Assembly: GCF_001029505.1 (NCBI RefSeq)
Contig: NZ_LEKH01000007.1
Span: forward strand, 62,001 to 126,000
Length of the DNA: 64,000 nucleotides
DNA from: Rubrobacter aplysinae
Lineage (GTDB): Bacteria > Actinomycetota > Rubrobacteria > Rubrobacterales > Rubrobacteraceae
Reading direction: 5' to 3'
Below the pieces are notes generated by a model, which saw nothing but the letters and a program-made list of their open reading frames with translations, was not told where the DNA came from and did no database searches. Shown one piece after another: positions 16,763 to 25,243 of the stretch. Position numbers and translations under genes: made by a program. Every line of letters starts with the position of its first letter. The first letter of the stretch is position 1.

Positions 16763-18552
16763 CACAGCCCCGCCCTCCGGCGCTGCTCGCGCCCCGCCTC
16801 GCGCTCCCTGCGGCGCGCCTGCCGGGCCTGCTCTTTTTGAGCACTGGCCCGCTGCCGCTCTTCGGCGCGCTCGGCCGCCGCCTCCTCTTTGGCTTCGGCC
16901 CGCTCGCGCAGCTTGCCGTAATAGTCGGGTTCCGGTGCGCGGCGGGTGTAGAGCTTTCGGGGCAGTTCGTCGGCGTGGTCTTTTACGCCGAGGTAGGTCG
17001 CCTCCCCGATCTTCGGGTACTTCACCTCGTCGAAGGAGAGACGCTTTTTCTCCTGGGTGCGCTTGCCTTCGGAGTAGGTCTTGCCGGAGCGCGAGTAGGA
17101 GGTCCTTGAGTCCTCAACCTCGGCCTCGACGATGCCGGCGCTTTTTCGGATGTACTCGACCTCATCTGCCGAACAGCCCGGGAATACCAGAAAGACGCGG
17201 CAAGTAGCGTCCAGGGCGTCGAGCAGTATGCGGGGCATCAGCGCGTGGCCCTGGAATATTAGGTGCGGGGCCACGTTCTTGTCCCTTACGAGCGTCAGCC
17301 ATCCCGCGAGCTCGTGCTGGGTCTCCTCTCCGGCCCTGCCCATGAGCTTTGGCACCTCGTCTATGTAGACCGAGAGAGGCTTCACGTGCTTGGCGGGCGC
17401 TGCGCGTTCCTGGGTGGCGTCGATCACCGTCTTCAGGCCCAGATACCCTACGGTCCTGGCGGCGGAGTCGTTCATCCCGCGCTCTCCGACCGGTGCGCGG
17501 AGGATGATCAGGCGCCCGAGGCCGCGGGTGAACTGCGAGTCTCCGCGCGCCGGGCGGGGCTGGTTTATCTCCTCGAAGAGGTCGAGCCTTTCACGTCCGT
17601 CCGAGCCTATTAGCAGGTGTTTGGCGGCCCGGGAGTTGTCCAACCTCTCGAAGAGGTTCGCCACGTTCTGGCGGTAGTCCCGGCGCTTATCTTCCGAGAG
17701 CGCGAGGAACTCGCCGTCGAACCACGCCCTGGTACGGGGTGTGAGCCACTTCGCGCCCACGATGTAGCGGTTGTGCGAGGATTTGTTCTTGCCGTCGGAG
17801 GTCGTGGTCCCGAGTATCTCGTGCAGGAAGCCGGCGTCGGTGATGAGGCGGCTGAGTAGGTCCCAGCCGGCCTCCGAGGGGTCTACTTTTTCGCAGAACT
17901 CCATGTACTCGCGGGCGAGTTTTACGAAGTTCCTTACGATGGACTCGCCCATCGGACCATAGAAGCCGTGGTAGAAGAGCGAGGAGGAGATCGCCGCCGA
18001 GAGGCGGTTAGCTACGTCCTCGGTATCCTCTCCCGCGAGAGGGTTCCAGTAGCGACCGTATATCTCGGAGGCGTCGGCGCTCAGGATGTCCACTCCAAGG
18101 GCGGCTGCCCGGTGCCTAACCTCGGTGCCGAGGTCGCCGTAGGTCTCCAGGATAAGTACGTCGCGCCCGGCGAGCAGGTCGTCTATTGCAAAGGGGGTGG
18201 TGCCAGTGGTCTTGCCTGAGCCGGTCGGTCCTATCACCCTCATTCCGGTGCGGCGGTCGAGCCAGCCGAGCCTTACCGGCAGCCGGCCGGCGAACGTGCC
18301 CCCGTCCCGGTCCCCGACGTACAGGTCCGAAGGGTCCGAGAAGGCGGCGGACGTGGCCTTACGTAGCACCCTCGGGCCGCCTATGGCGGTGCTTACGAGG
18401 CCGGCGGCGCATACGCCTAGGACAGCCATCATTCCGGGGTTTGAGAGCGCCGCTTCGGGCAGTCCACGAACGGTATCCGCCCACTCTGGGATCTTCTCCG
18501 CGAGCGTCGTTCCCCACTCCGAGCGGGACTCGAAATCTAGCGGGTTGGACAA
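16762..18552 (-). CDS. virD4: VirD4/TraG-type type IV coupling ATPase
   Basis: About 596 residues. An N-terminal hydrophobic helix (about 35-50) precedes the ATPase with Walker A VIGPTGSGKTTG, a LILETYGDL strand, and Walker B-like VYIDEVPKL (about 395). After it come the family's AGWLTLVRDKNVAPHLIFQG region and a basic Glu/Arg-rich tail. The coupling protein recruits the relaxosome to the channel and pumps DNA. I favour the TTG at 18552 because AGGAGG lies just before it; a longer start at 18588 lacks a ribosome site. Only one N-terminal membrane helix is apparent, fewer than in classical VirD4. Confidence 0.9.
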   Translation of the reverse strand: MSNPLDFESRSEWGTTLAEKIPEWADTVRGLPEAALSNPGMMAVLGVCAAGLVSTAIGGPRVLRKATSAAFSDPSDLYVGDRDGGTFAGRLPVRLGWLDRRTGMRVIGPTGSGKTTGTTPFAIDDLLAGRDVLILETYGDLGTEVRHRAAALGVDILSADASEIYGRYWNPLAGEDTEDVANRLSAAISSSLFYHGFYGPMGESIVRNFVKLAREYMEFCEKVDPSEAGWDLLSRLITDAGFLHEILGTTTSDGKNKSSHNRYIVGAKWLTPRTRAWFDGEFLALSEDKRRDYRQNVANLFERLDNSRAAKHLLIGSDGRERLDLFEEINQPRPARGDSQFTRGLGRLIILRAPVGERGMNDSAARTVGYLGLKTVIDATQERAAPAKHVKPLSVYIDEVPKLMGRAGEETQHELAGWLTLVRDKNVAPHLIFQGHALMPRILLDALDATCRVFLVFPGCSADEVEYIRKSAGIVEAEVEDSRTSYSRSGKTYSEGKRTQEKKRLSFDEVKYPKIGEATYLGVKDHADELPRKLYTRRAPEPDYYGKLRERAEAKEEAAAERAEERQRASAQKEQARQARRREREAGREQRRRAGL

Positions 18553-18642
18553 TTCCTCCTCACCTCCTACTTTGCCTGTACCGATCACTGTTCCGTGTCA
18601 GCGGTGCGTATGCCACGTCTTCACCCAAGACACCCAAAAGGC

Positions 18643-18795
18643 CTACCTCCGCCTGTGTTGGTGATGTTCCGGCTGGTCGTAGCTCTCATCGGTGGCTGAG
18701 GTGGAGAGAACGAGATACCAAGCGCAACCCACGATTCCGGCGGAGCCAAGCCCAATCAGCAGGACTCTCAGAATCTCCATGAGGGGCTGGATCAT
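18643..18795 (-). CDS. Very small single-helix membrane protein
   Basis: 50 residues: MIQPLMEILR, then one hydrophobic helix (about 10-30) and a polar His-rich end. The ATG at 18795 overlaps the stop of the upstream gene (ATGA) and follows GGGAGGTG, which makes this short start more credible than an in-frame one at 18867. Located immediately before virD4. Role unknown. Confidence 0.6.
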   Translation of the reverse strand: MIQPLMEILRVLLIGLGSAGIVGCAWYLVLSTSATDESYDQPEHHQHRRR

Positions 18796-19067
18796 CTGGA
18801 GCACCTCCCTGGCTGGTGACGGGTGATGTGTGCAGAGAGCGCGTTTGCAAGGAGTCGTTGCAGCCAACCAGCGAGCGTTGCGCGATCTGAATTCAGAAAC
18901 CGGGAGCTCTTCTCGTCGCCTTCCCGGTGCCGTCTGGCTGCTCGCTCTATCTCTTCGGGATCCGCTGCCCCGGCGATAAATCGGGCCACTATCTGTCCCT
19001 CAGGGTCTATAAGGGTCCACAGGTCCGGGTCGGTCCAGTCTAGCCGATAGCCTCCGGGCAGCTTCAT
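18792..19067 (-). CDS. Small soluble protein, first gene of the T4SS operon, unknown function
   Basis: About 91 residues if started at the ATG at 19067. The segment YRLDWTDPDLWTLIDPEGQI is protein-like and is followed by a charged helix. An in-frame ATG at 19265 would add 66 low-quality residues across a palindromic leader, so I prefer the shorter start, although no strong ribosome site is visible before it. It is coupled by an ATGA overlap to the next small membrane gene. No family recognised. Confidence 0.5.
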   Translation of the reverse strand: MKLPGGYRLDWTDPDLWTLIDPEGQIVARFIAGAADPEEIERAARRHREGDEKSSRFLNSDRATLAGWLQRLLANALSAHITRHQPGRCSR

Positions 19068-19214
19068 CTGGTGCGCTGAAAGCGGGCCGTCCCGGCCCTG
19101 GGGGAAGCACTGTGAGGTGGAGGACCGGGACGGGGCCGCAAGGCACAGCCCACGCCGGCCGAGGGGGCCACCGGGGGACTGAGAGCTGATCAGGGTTGTG
19201 AGAGCTGTAAGAGC

Positions 19215-19255
19215 GGCCTTAGCTTTAAGGCCGGGTGTTATGCTGGTAGCATGAC
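19215..19255. promoter_or_regulatory. Two adjacent palindromes upstream of the T4SS operon
   Basis: GGCCTTA-GCTT-TAAGGCC (19215-19232) is a perfect hairpin. Immediately beside it GTTATGCTGGTAGCATGAC (19237-19255) is a 19-bp dyad (GTnATGCT, GGT, AGCATnAC). The position just before the first gene of the transfer operon suggests an operator for one of the nearby regulators. The binding protein is not known. Confidence 0.45.
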
Positions 19256-19354
19256 TTATAGACACGGGTTAACCCCCTGTCGAGTCTGCCGAGGCGGTCC
19301 GTTAAAGTTGGTAGCTTTGTGGGCGGGCCGCCCCGGACTTATTGCTTCAGGTAG

Positions 19355-19399
19355 TTAGGCATTGGATACTACGTTCGCGTGGCGTGCGGGTATGATCAC
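19355..19399 (-). CDS. Possible 14-codon leader peptide
   Basis: On the minus strand an AAGGAGGTAGAGGAG ribosome site leads into GTG and a 14-codon frame (VIIPARHANVVSNA) ending in TAA, upstream of the first T4SS gene. It stands in the 419-base gap 19266-19684, which otherwise shows no gene and becomes AT-rich toward 19500-19680. It may be a translated leader or a chance frame. Confidence 0.3.
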   Translation of the reverse strand: MIIPARHANVVSNA

Positions 19400-19684
19400 C
19401 TCCTCTACCTCCTTAGGGGGCCTTTCACTAGCGAATGCTACTCTGCAAAAAGAGTCATTGCCGGTTACAAGTTGTTGATATTTGGCTGTAGCAATTCGTT
19501 ACATTGCCATCAAAGTAACAACGGCAAAAAGGCTGATAAGTATCGGAAGCGTGACCGCAGAATTTGCCCTGTCAAGGGTGCGGTTGATGAAATTTCTGAT
19601 GAGTTTTGGCACAAACATGCTACAAAAGTGACTACTCGACCAGGTCATCATCGTCGTGGCTATAACCCGCTGTGGAGCATGTTC

Positions 19685-20893
19685 TTATTTGTTGGTCAAG
19701 TAGGAGGCAGCCATTCTGCTCCAGGCCTTGAGTAAGCCACCTACAAGGTTCGCGCTATCGCTAATACCGGCCTTCTTCAGTATTCCAGATGGATTGCCGC
19801 GCAGCGTAGCCTTGAACTCTTGATCGGAGAACTCTTTGCCCCGGAGGGTGCCGAACAATTTGTCGAGTTCTTGATCGCTTAGGTACCGGAAAGATCCTAT
19901 GCCAAGACCTAGCGCGGCCCATTCCGCCAGCGCCTTCTTGCGCCAAGATCTCTGGTATTCGTTCAGGCTGCGGGCCGAGAAATCCGCCTCACGCGCGGCC
20001 CGCGCCGCCGTCTTGCCCGCTAAAAGGCCCGACCAGGCTCCGTTTTCGAGCCCACCCTGACCGGCGGCGGCTCCCGATGCCATGACGCCGTCGGAGGCGA
20101 TGGTGTCCGGTCTCACGAACGCTGGGTCGGCGCCGCGGGCTTCCTGGAGCACGTGCGCGTTTTCTGCGGTGGGGAAAAGCCTGCGGGCGCGCTGTGCGAG
20201 CTCGTCCAGCTCGTCCTGGTTCCCTCCGCGGCGAAAGGTCCAAAGGTTTGCTTGGTCTCCACCGAGGGGATTGAGCTGCGCCCGCCAACCAGGCGCGAAG
20301 CTACCGAAGCGGACGTGGAAATAAGGAGAGTCGCCGATACCGGGCGCCTCGAGGAGCTGGTCCAGGCCCCACGAGACGTCCTTTGGATTTTTCATGGTAT
20401 TCATTATGTTTTGTACGGCGGATCCAGCGCCATCTGCGAAGATTACACAAGGCGCTCTCAAGGTCTCCACCTCGGTGTGGACCTCGACGTGGCCGTTGCT
20501 CTCTGGTGGGGTCACGTCCTGGACGCGCACGTCCGCCCTGATCTCGGCGCCGGCATCCTGGGCCATCTGAGCAAAGAGGGAGTCAAAGTTAGGACGGTCA
20601 AGATGTACGGATCTGAAGTTGAAGACAGGGCCTTTACCCGAAGGTCCCCCTACCTCGATGCCTCGATACTCCCGCGTTACGGTGCTGTCGGGTATAGGGA
20701 AGTGCTGGGTGGGCCACAGGGGCTCCATTACCACGTTGGCGGGATTAACCCGTATCCCGATCTCGGGCGCCGCCTCTATCAACAGGGTGCGCGCTCCGCC
20801 TTTCGCCGCTTCTTGCGCGGCCACCAAGCCAGCAAGAGAAGCGCCTACAACCAGCACTTGCGTGTCGTTAGTCTTCGTATCCATCGTTGGCAC
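19685..20893 (-). CDS. FAD-dependent oxidoreductase, geranylgeranyl-reductase-like
   Basis: 402 residues. The N-terminal Rossmann motif VLVVGASLAGLVAAQEAAKGG and the acidic LLIEA strand end bind FAD; VIFADGAGSAVQ and the later GDGxxP-like region SDGVMASGAAAGQG fit the group of flavoprotein monooxygenases and geranylgeranyl reductases. Such enzymes reduce or oxidise prenyl lipids or small aromatic compounds. It is encoded in the same direction and 38 bases downstream of the seven-helix membrane protein, so a linked role, such as making or removing a lipophilic signal, is possible. The substrate cannot be told from sequence. Confidence 0.75.
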   Translation of the reverse strand: MPTMDTKTNDTQVLVVGASLAGLVAAQEAAKGGARTLLIEAAPEIGIRVNPANVVMEPLWPTQHFPIPDSTVTREYRGIEVGGPSGKGPVFNFRSVHLDRPNFDSLFAQMAQDAGAEIRADVRVQDVTPPESNGHVEVHTEVETLRAPCVIFADGAGSAVQNIMNTMKNPKDVSWGLDQLLEAPGIGDSPYFHVRFGSFAPGWRAQLNPLGGDQANLWTFRRGGNQDELDELAQRARRLFPTAENAHVLQEARGADPAFVRPDTIASDGVMASGAAAGQGGLENGAWSGLLAGKTAARAAREADFSARSLNEYQRSWRKKALAEWAALGLGIGSFRYLSDQELDKLFGTLRGKEFSDQEFKATLRGNPSGILKKAGISDSANLVGGLLKAWSRMAASYLTNK

Positions 20894-20931
20894 TCCCTCC
20901 GAAGATAATGGTTTCTAGCTAAAGTTGGTTC

Positions 20932-22350
20932 CTAGTTCAGGTTCCCCCGAGTGTTCCGCAGTTGTAACCGAGCTAGTTGGTATGCGTTTTGTACTGAAGG
21001 GTAGATTTCGTCGTCGGCCAGTATCTCTCTGCTGCGGCTCTCTGGTAAGGCACCGGCTTTCGCCAAGGCCAGCCCGGCAAGATGCGCCCAATCGGGCGCA
21101 TCGCGGAGCGGATCTTCGGCCTCGGGGTTCGCGAGTCCGTAGGCGAAAGAGATGGGGGTGGATAAGCGGTGTCCCTTATCCTGAAACATCCTGTGGCCCG
21201 TAGCGGAGTGGGTTTTGGTACTGGACAGCCAGCCCGCGAGATCCTCGTCAAGCTCGTAGCGATCACAGGATTCGGCTAACGCAAGCAGATCGTCCTTGTC
21301 AACGGCAATTCTATCTTCGATCTGTGGATGGCGTTCGGCGCACATTAGTACGCCGGCGCGGAAGGCGTCTTCGAGACTGAGGATGTCGGCTTTGGACAAG
21401 TTCAGATTCTGCTGGTTCGCGGCCAATCCCATGCAGTGGTATGGGGCGTTCAGAGGATAGTCGTAGATCGGCACGGTCGCCAGAAGTTGGGTAACGTCAC
21501 ACAATGGTTCTAGCAGGGTCGACAACGGCCCCAGTACCTGGTCGTGTTCATCCTTTCTAAAGTGGACGGCGAGTCCTATCGTGGCGGTGGCGCCGGCCAG
21601 AACTATGAAGATGAGCTGGAACACGCTCATATTGTCGCTCAGCGTCGTAAGGGCTTGCGGCGAGGAAACCGCCCGTTGCGTATACCATATGCCCGTTACG
21701 GTAGCGAGCAATCCGAGGGAGATAGATAGCAGCGCACCGCAGCAGTTTTGTATCTTGCGCCGAGCCCATTGGCGGGGTGATAGCGACGGCGGCTGGCTCC
21801 GGAGTGCGGTGGAGAAAACGTATGCGTTAAGGGCTGAAGATATTATCAGTGCCGCGATGAACGGCCCATTGTATGCAGCGACCCACCAGGCGATGGGTTC
21901 GTCGACCGAGAGCACCAGCGGGCGGAATATAAAGTCGCAGCCCATCGAGAGCAGGAAGGTACCGCCTATAACGTAAGGTGCCAGGGTAAGCGTGGTGTTT
22001 AGCCAACCTCTGGGATGCAGCCGATTTGTGCCTTGTTGTCTCGGCCGCGCGCGACGGTAACGCCGGGCCTGCATAAAGCATATGTAACCGACTATGAGGG
22101 ATATAGGCAGGTCTCTTACGTATTTGACGAGTATGTCGAACGCGCGCTGTTCGGACCCGGGCGGCCCGGAAGCGGCGATCTCGGCCAGCCAGAAAGAGCC
22201 CGTGGTAAGTACTGCGAGGAAAAACGCATAGTAGATCACCGGTGAAGTAGGATCGCGGCGTCTGGTGACCCACATGAGCAGCATGAAACACAGGCCTATA
22301 GCCACGTATGTTAGTGCGACCCAGAGCTGGACGGATTGGTACTGGTGCAT
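20932..22350 (-). CDS. Seven-helix membrane protein with cytoplasmic C-terminal domain (MAB_1171c-like)
   Basis: 472 residues. About seven hydrophobic helices occupy the first 275 residues (starting VALTYVAIGLCFMLLMW), with a basic Arg-rich loop near 95. They are followed by a roughly 195-residue soluble part that is helical and acidic. The layout, and the company of an XRE regulator and an ImmA/IrrE-type protease, recalls the actinobacterial MAB_1171c putative transporter group; this is from memory and should be confirmed. It may sense or export a signal. GC content and codon use are slightly lower than in the T4SS genes. Confidence 0.65.
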   Translation of the reverse strand: MHQYQSVQLWVALTYVAIGLCFMLLMWVTRRRDPTSPVIYYAFFLAVLTTGSFWLAEIAASGPPGSEQRAFDILVKYVRDLPISLIVGYICFMQARRYRRARPRQQGTNRLHPRGWLNTTLTLAPYVIGGTFLLSMGCDFIFRPLVLSVDEPIAWWVAAYNGPFIAALIISSALNAYVFSTALRSQPPSLSPRQWARRKIQNCCGALLSISLGLLATVTGIWYTQRAVSSPQALTTLSDNMSVFQLIFIVLAGATATIGLAVHFRKDEHDQVLGPLSTLLEPLCDVTQLLATVPIYDYPLNAPYHCMGLAANQQNLNLSKADILSLEDAFRAGVLMCAERHPQIEDRIAVDKDDLLALAESCDRYELDEDLAGWLSSTKTHSATGHRMFQDKGHRLSTPISFAYGLANPEAEDPLRDAPDWAHLAGLALAKAGALPESRSREILADDEIYPSVQNAYQLARLQLRNTRGNLN

Positions 22351-22403
22351 TTTGCTTTCCCCTCCTCACCCTTAGGCGCCTGTGTTGGCGGCGCCGGAGG
22401 TTG

Positions 22404-23135
22404 TCAGACTACGCGGTCCGTCCCGTGCCCTTCGAAAACCTCTGGTACGAGAGTAGCCAGGAGCAGGGCCTTCGCACGTTTACGAGCCTCGATTTCATAT
22501 GGACTCTCGAGCTCGCTCGCATCCGGGGCACTGGACGCGTCAAGCTTCAATATCGAGGCATCGAGGTAGTGCTCCGGTATCCGGAGGTGGTGCATGGCTA
22601 AGAGGTGGGCTACCTCGTGGAGGATACTTAACTCATAGGCCGGCCACGGCCTGTATTGGAGGCTTTCGCGAACTTGGATGTACGCTTCGTTGAGATCTGA
22701 TTTCCACCTGAGCCTTGCGAGCTGATTAGGTTTAAGCTTATTATCCTCCTCTGGCAGCACTCCGCGCGACAGGTCGGGGTATAGGTAGACCTTGATGTCG
22801 ATGCCGAGCCAGGACTTCACGGCGCTGATAATTTGCTCTAGGGAAAATCCATGTCCGAGGAGCCCCAGCTTGGACAGCTCCAGTCGGATGTCCTCGTAAC
22901 TTACCTCGGTACCAGGGTTATACCCTGCGGTCTCGCGTAGATGTCGGGTAAGCGTCCGGATGGCGGCGCGAGCTTCGCGCATCCAGTGCTGGGGGAGGTT
23001 GACGCACGCCATGACCTTTGCTTTGTCTATAACCCTAGCCATAGAGATCCGATCTAAAATATGTTGATGAAGGGGCACCGAGGCTTTGCTGGGAGACGCT
23101 ACTGTGCGCGCCAGCGTGACCCGGTAAACGTGCAT
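22404..23135 (-). CDS. ImmA/IrrE-type zinc metalloprotease
   Basis: 243 residues from an ATG at 23135, one base after the XRE gene's stop. The key motif is ELSILHEVAHLLAMHH (HExxH at about 173-177), preceded by a helical N-terminal half and followed by an acidic downstream segment. In ICEBs1, ImmA cuts the repressor ImmR and releases conjugation. The same gene order here (regulator then protease, next to a transfer operon) suggests that the neighbouring XRE protein is its target. A longer start at 23231 would overlap the regulator. No membrane segment is visible. Confidence 0.8.
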   Translation of the reverse strand: MHVYRVTLARTVASPSKASVPLHQHILDRISMARVIDKAKVMACVNLPQHWMREARAAIRTLTRHLRETAGYNPGTEVSYEDIRLELSKLGLLGHGFSLEQIISAVKSWLGIDIKVYLYPDLSRGVLPEEDNKLKPNQLARLRWKSDLNEAYIQVRESLQYRPWPAYELSILHEVAHLLAMHHLRIPEHYLDASILKLDASSAPDASELESPYEIEARKRAKALLLATLVPEVFEGHGTDRVV

Positions 23136-23136
23136 T

Positions 23137-23877
23137 TTATTCGTGCTCCGTCCCGTCGGTGCTTGTCCGCTTCTTCTGCTGCTTGAGATAGTCGGATAGA
23201 CCGCGGAGCAACCCCCTGCTCTCTTTGTCAAGGCCGACGGAGTTGTTGAAGGTCACGTATGAGTCCTGGTCATCCTCGCTTTCAAGCGGCCTGGGTGCGC
23301 CCGGAATCCAGGCGGTATCGGACCCGTTGAAGTAGGAGAATCCGACGCCGAAAATCTCCGATAAGGCTAGCAGCTGTTCCCACGTGGGATCTGCGAGGTC
23401 GCCTGACCTCAGAGCTAGCACGTCTTCGAGGGATAGAACTCTCTGCGAGCGAGCAGCTACCTCTTGGTTGGTGAATGCCTGTCCCGTGTCGGTATTGAGG
23501 CGTCTCTCAAAGAGCTTGTTGACCAGGACAGCCATTCGTTTGTCTCTGTCCGAGTTACCGACTGAGCCACGGAGCTCATTATTTATGGGTCTACCGCTCT
23601 CCCATTGCCTGTGCAGATCCTCCCACCAGGAAAGGTCCTTGAACCACAGCTCGGTAGGGAAGCCCATGGCTACCGCGATTGCCTCGACCTTATCCGCCCT
23701 CGGGATGTCAATGGCTCCGTCCCTTAGTGAAACAAAGTAGGATGAGCCTACTACTCTCCCGGTAGCCTGCTTCATCTTGGTGCCGGTCCAGTACCCGCCC
23801 TCGGGGTGCGGGATAATGTCGAGCATGACTCTGAATTTCCTACTGTAGGTGCCGAGTTGTTTCTGGTCCTCGCCCAT
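23137..23877 (-). CDS. XRE-family regulator with two tandem HTH domains
   Basis: 246 residues. The first HTH (about 8-85) has WTGTKMKQATGRVVGSSYF and a GFPTELWFKD end. The second (about 120-205) reads FTNQEVAARSQRVLS, then LRSGDLADPTWEQLLALSE, then FGVGFSYF, an EspR-like pattern. The first domain is clearly related to the 81-residue protein encoded divergently at 24455. It is cotranscribed with the ImmA/IrrE-like protease and probably represses the module or the transfer operon until cleaved. ATG start; the DNA between the divergent genes is long and AT-rich. Confidence 0.8.
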   Translation of the reverse strand: MGEDQKQLGTYSRKFRVMLDIIPHPEGGYWTGTKMKQATGRVVGSSYFVSLRDGAIDIPRADKVEAIAVAMGFPTELWFKDLSWWEDLHRQWESGRPINNELRGSVGNSDRDKRMAVLVNKLFERRLNTDTGQAFTNQEVAARSQRVLSLEDVLALRSGDLADPTWEQLLALSEIFGVGFSYFNGSDTAWIPGAPRPLESEDDQDSYVTFNNSVGLDKESRGLLRGLSDYLKQQKKRTSTDGTEHE

Positions 23878-24454
23878 GTATTCGGGGCTCCTCCAATAAT
23901 AGTGCCTTACAGATGATCCTCGTTGGCAGTTACGTTAGGTGGTGATCACTAGCGGCAATGTAGTCGCGACCTCTCCTGGAAATGGCGCCGGAGTGATGTA
24001 CCGTCACCGAGGTTTTGTTCAGGGGCGTAGTGTTGGGAGTACATAACCATCTTTCTTACGTTCTCTACCGTCAGTCGACCCTTCAAGGTCAGATCAGATG
24101 ACTGCTTGTGACCTTCATCCTACAATTCAAGGCATGTTCTGTAAATTGAAAATCGAAGAAAATATTTTGATTTCTTGCAAGTGCGAAACGTGTGGATTAC
24201 CCTCCCGCTGGTATAGGCGATTATACTTGCGCTGTGAGAGGGGGATAGCGGAGGTCAATGAGTATAGAGAACTGGACCCGGAGGGCCATCGCCGCGCACG
24301 TATCTTTAGCGGCGGCGTTTGCTCCCTATGTAGCTGCCATAAATAATAGTGTATCCTGGCATGATATGAAGAAAAATCGCAAATACATAGATTTTTCTCT
24401 AGATCGCCGCTTGTTATTGGAGCGTTTGCAGAATTTGCTATTCAATACCCCTAA
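23878..24454. promoter_or_regulatory. 577-bp AT-rich divergent control region
   Basis: Separates the two related XRE genes. AT content rises strongly from about 24100 to 24450. One plus-strand frame from ATG 24258 has a good GGAGGT site but overlaps the small XRE gene out of frame, and another from 24098 is Cys-rich; I could not accept either as a gene. A TTGGAG/TATTCA pair (24417-24444) ends ten bases before the XRE ATG at 24455, which fits a leaderless promoter. Confidence 0.4.
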
Positions 24455-24700
24455 ATGGAGGACTGGGGACGTAGGTTCGAGCTACTGCGAGACAAGTACC
24501 GCCGCGAGGACGGGTCCAAGTGGAGTGGGGCTGCAATCGAGCGTGCGACAGGTGGGGCGGTTAGCGGCCACTTTGTCAGCGCGTTGGCTCGGGGCAAGCT
24601 ACAGGACCCGGGCATCGGCAAAATGTACGCTCTCAGCGAGGTTATGGGGATACCACTGGAGGAGTGGTTTGAGGAAAAACACGGTGAAAGCTGGGAGTGA
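24455..24700 (+). CDS. Small XRE-type HTH protein, paralogue of the 23137 regulator's first domain
   Basis: 81 residues consisting almost only of one HTH: KWSGAAIERATGG, FVSALARGKLQDPGIGKMYA, then MGIPLEEWFEE. It aligns position by position with the N-terminal domain of the divergently encoded two-domain regulator (W-S/T-G, ATG, FVS, P, K, A, MG-P-E-WF). Such a one-domain version could compete for the same operators or pair with the larger protein. No ribosome site precedes the ATG; a promoter-like -10 lies just upstream, so it may be translated from a leaderless message. Confidence 0.75.
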   Translation: MEDWGRRFELLRDKYRREDGSKWSGAAIERATGGAVSGHFVSALARGKLQDPGIGKMYALSEVMGIPLEEWFEEKHGESWE

Positions 24701-24800
24701 TCTAGTCGTGTAGAGCAGAGCTGGGTGGTCCGCGTTAGCGGCCAAACTAATACTCGGACCACCAGGCTCTAGAACAAAAGCAAGGAGTTAGGTAGTTCCC

Positions 24801-25208
24801 TTGCAGCCAATTGAGCTTAGCAGATCTAGCAGCCAAGTGGAACAACCCGGTCACGTTGAGGAAGCGGTTCGCTTCCTCAGTAGTGTCACCAACGGTGACC
24901 TTAGCGAGGTGCCAGCCGAAGAGCGGCTTTTGTCCGTGCTAAGGGCGGTGCAGATGTTAATTGAAGCCGCCCAGGCATCAGAAATACGCTCCCATTTGGT
25001 CCCGAGTACCGAAAAGCGAGGGTTATCGGAGCGGCCCTACGAAGTCCTGCAAATGCGGCACCTCGGCAAGTCCACCCGTGAGATCCAGCGCGAATTGTGG
25101 ATAAGCGAAGCTACGGTCCGATCACACGACCGGACAATTACCGCCTGGTATGGAGCGAAAACATACTCGGAGGCTGTTGCGGTAGCAAGGCAAAGAGGGG
25201 ATGTGTGA
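24801..25208 (+). CDS. LuxR/GerE-type HTH protein
   Basis: 135 residues starting with TTG, with AAGGAG about a dozen bases upstream. The C-terminal 60 residues are a LuxR-type HTH: LSERPYEVLQMRHLGKSTRE, then IQRELWISEATVRSHDRTI and a final SEAVAVARQ. The N-terminal half is helical and acidic with no receiver or PAS motif, so it is a compact regulator without a recognised sensing domain. It lies directly before the replication origin and behind the small XRE gene, perhaps in one operon, and may control replication or transfer genes. Confidence 0.75.
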   Translation: MQPIELSRSSSQVEQPGHVEEAVRFLSSVTNGDLSEVPAEERLLSVLRAVQMLIEAAQASEIRSHLVPSTEKRGLSERPYEVLQMRHLGKSTREIQRELWISEATVRSHDRTITAWYGAKTYSEAVAVARQRGDV

Positions 25209-25243
25209 GTCAAGAAAGCCATGACTCCGGTAGCAAATAAAAA

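Noticed and set aside
16176-16844. 222-codon minus-strand frame
   Set aside because: Overlaps the three-helix membrane gene and the virD4 end; Arg-rich and without motif.
19379-19735. Plus-strand 118-codon frame
   Set aside because: Begins in the leader region, overlaps the end of the FAD gene, and has no recognisable content.
22404-23231. Longer start for the ImmA/IrrE-like protein at 23231
   Set aside because: Would overlap the XRE gene by 95 bases; the ATG at 23135 sits one base after that gene's stop.
24098-24346. 82-codon Cys-rich frame in the divergent region
   Set aside because: No ribosome site, no homologous pattern; the AT-rich stretch could give it by chance.
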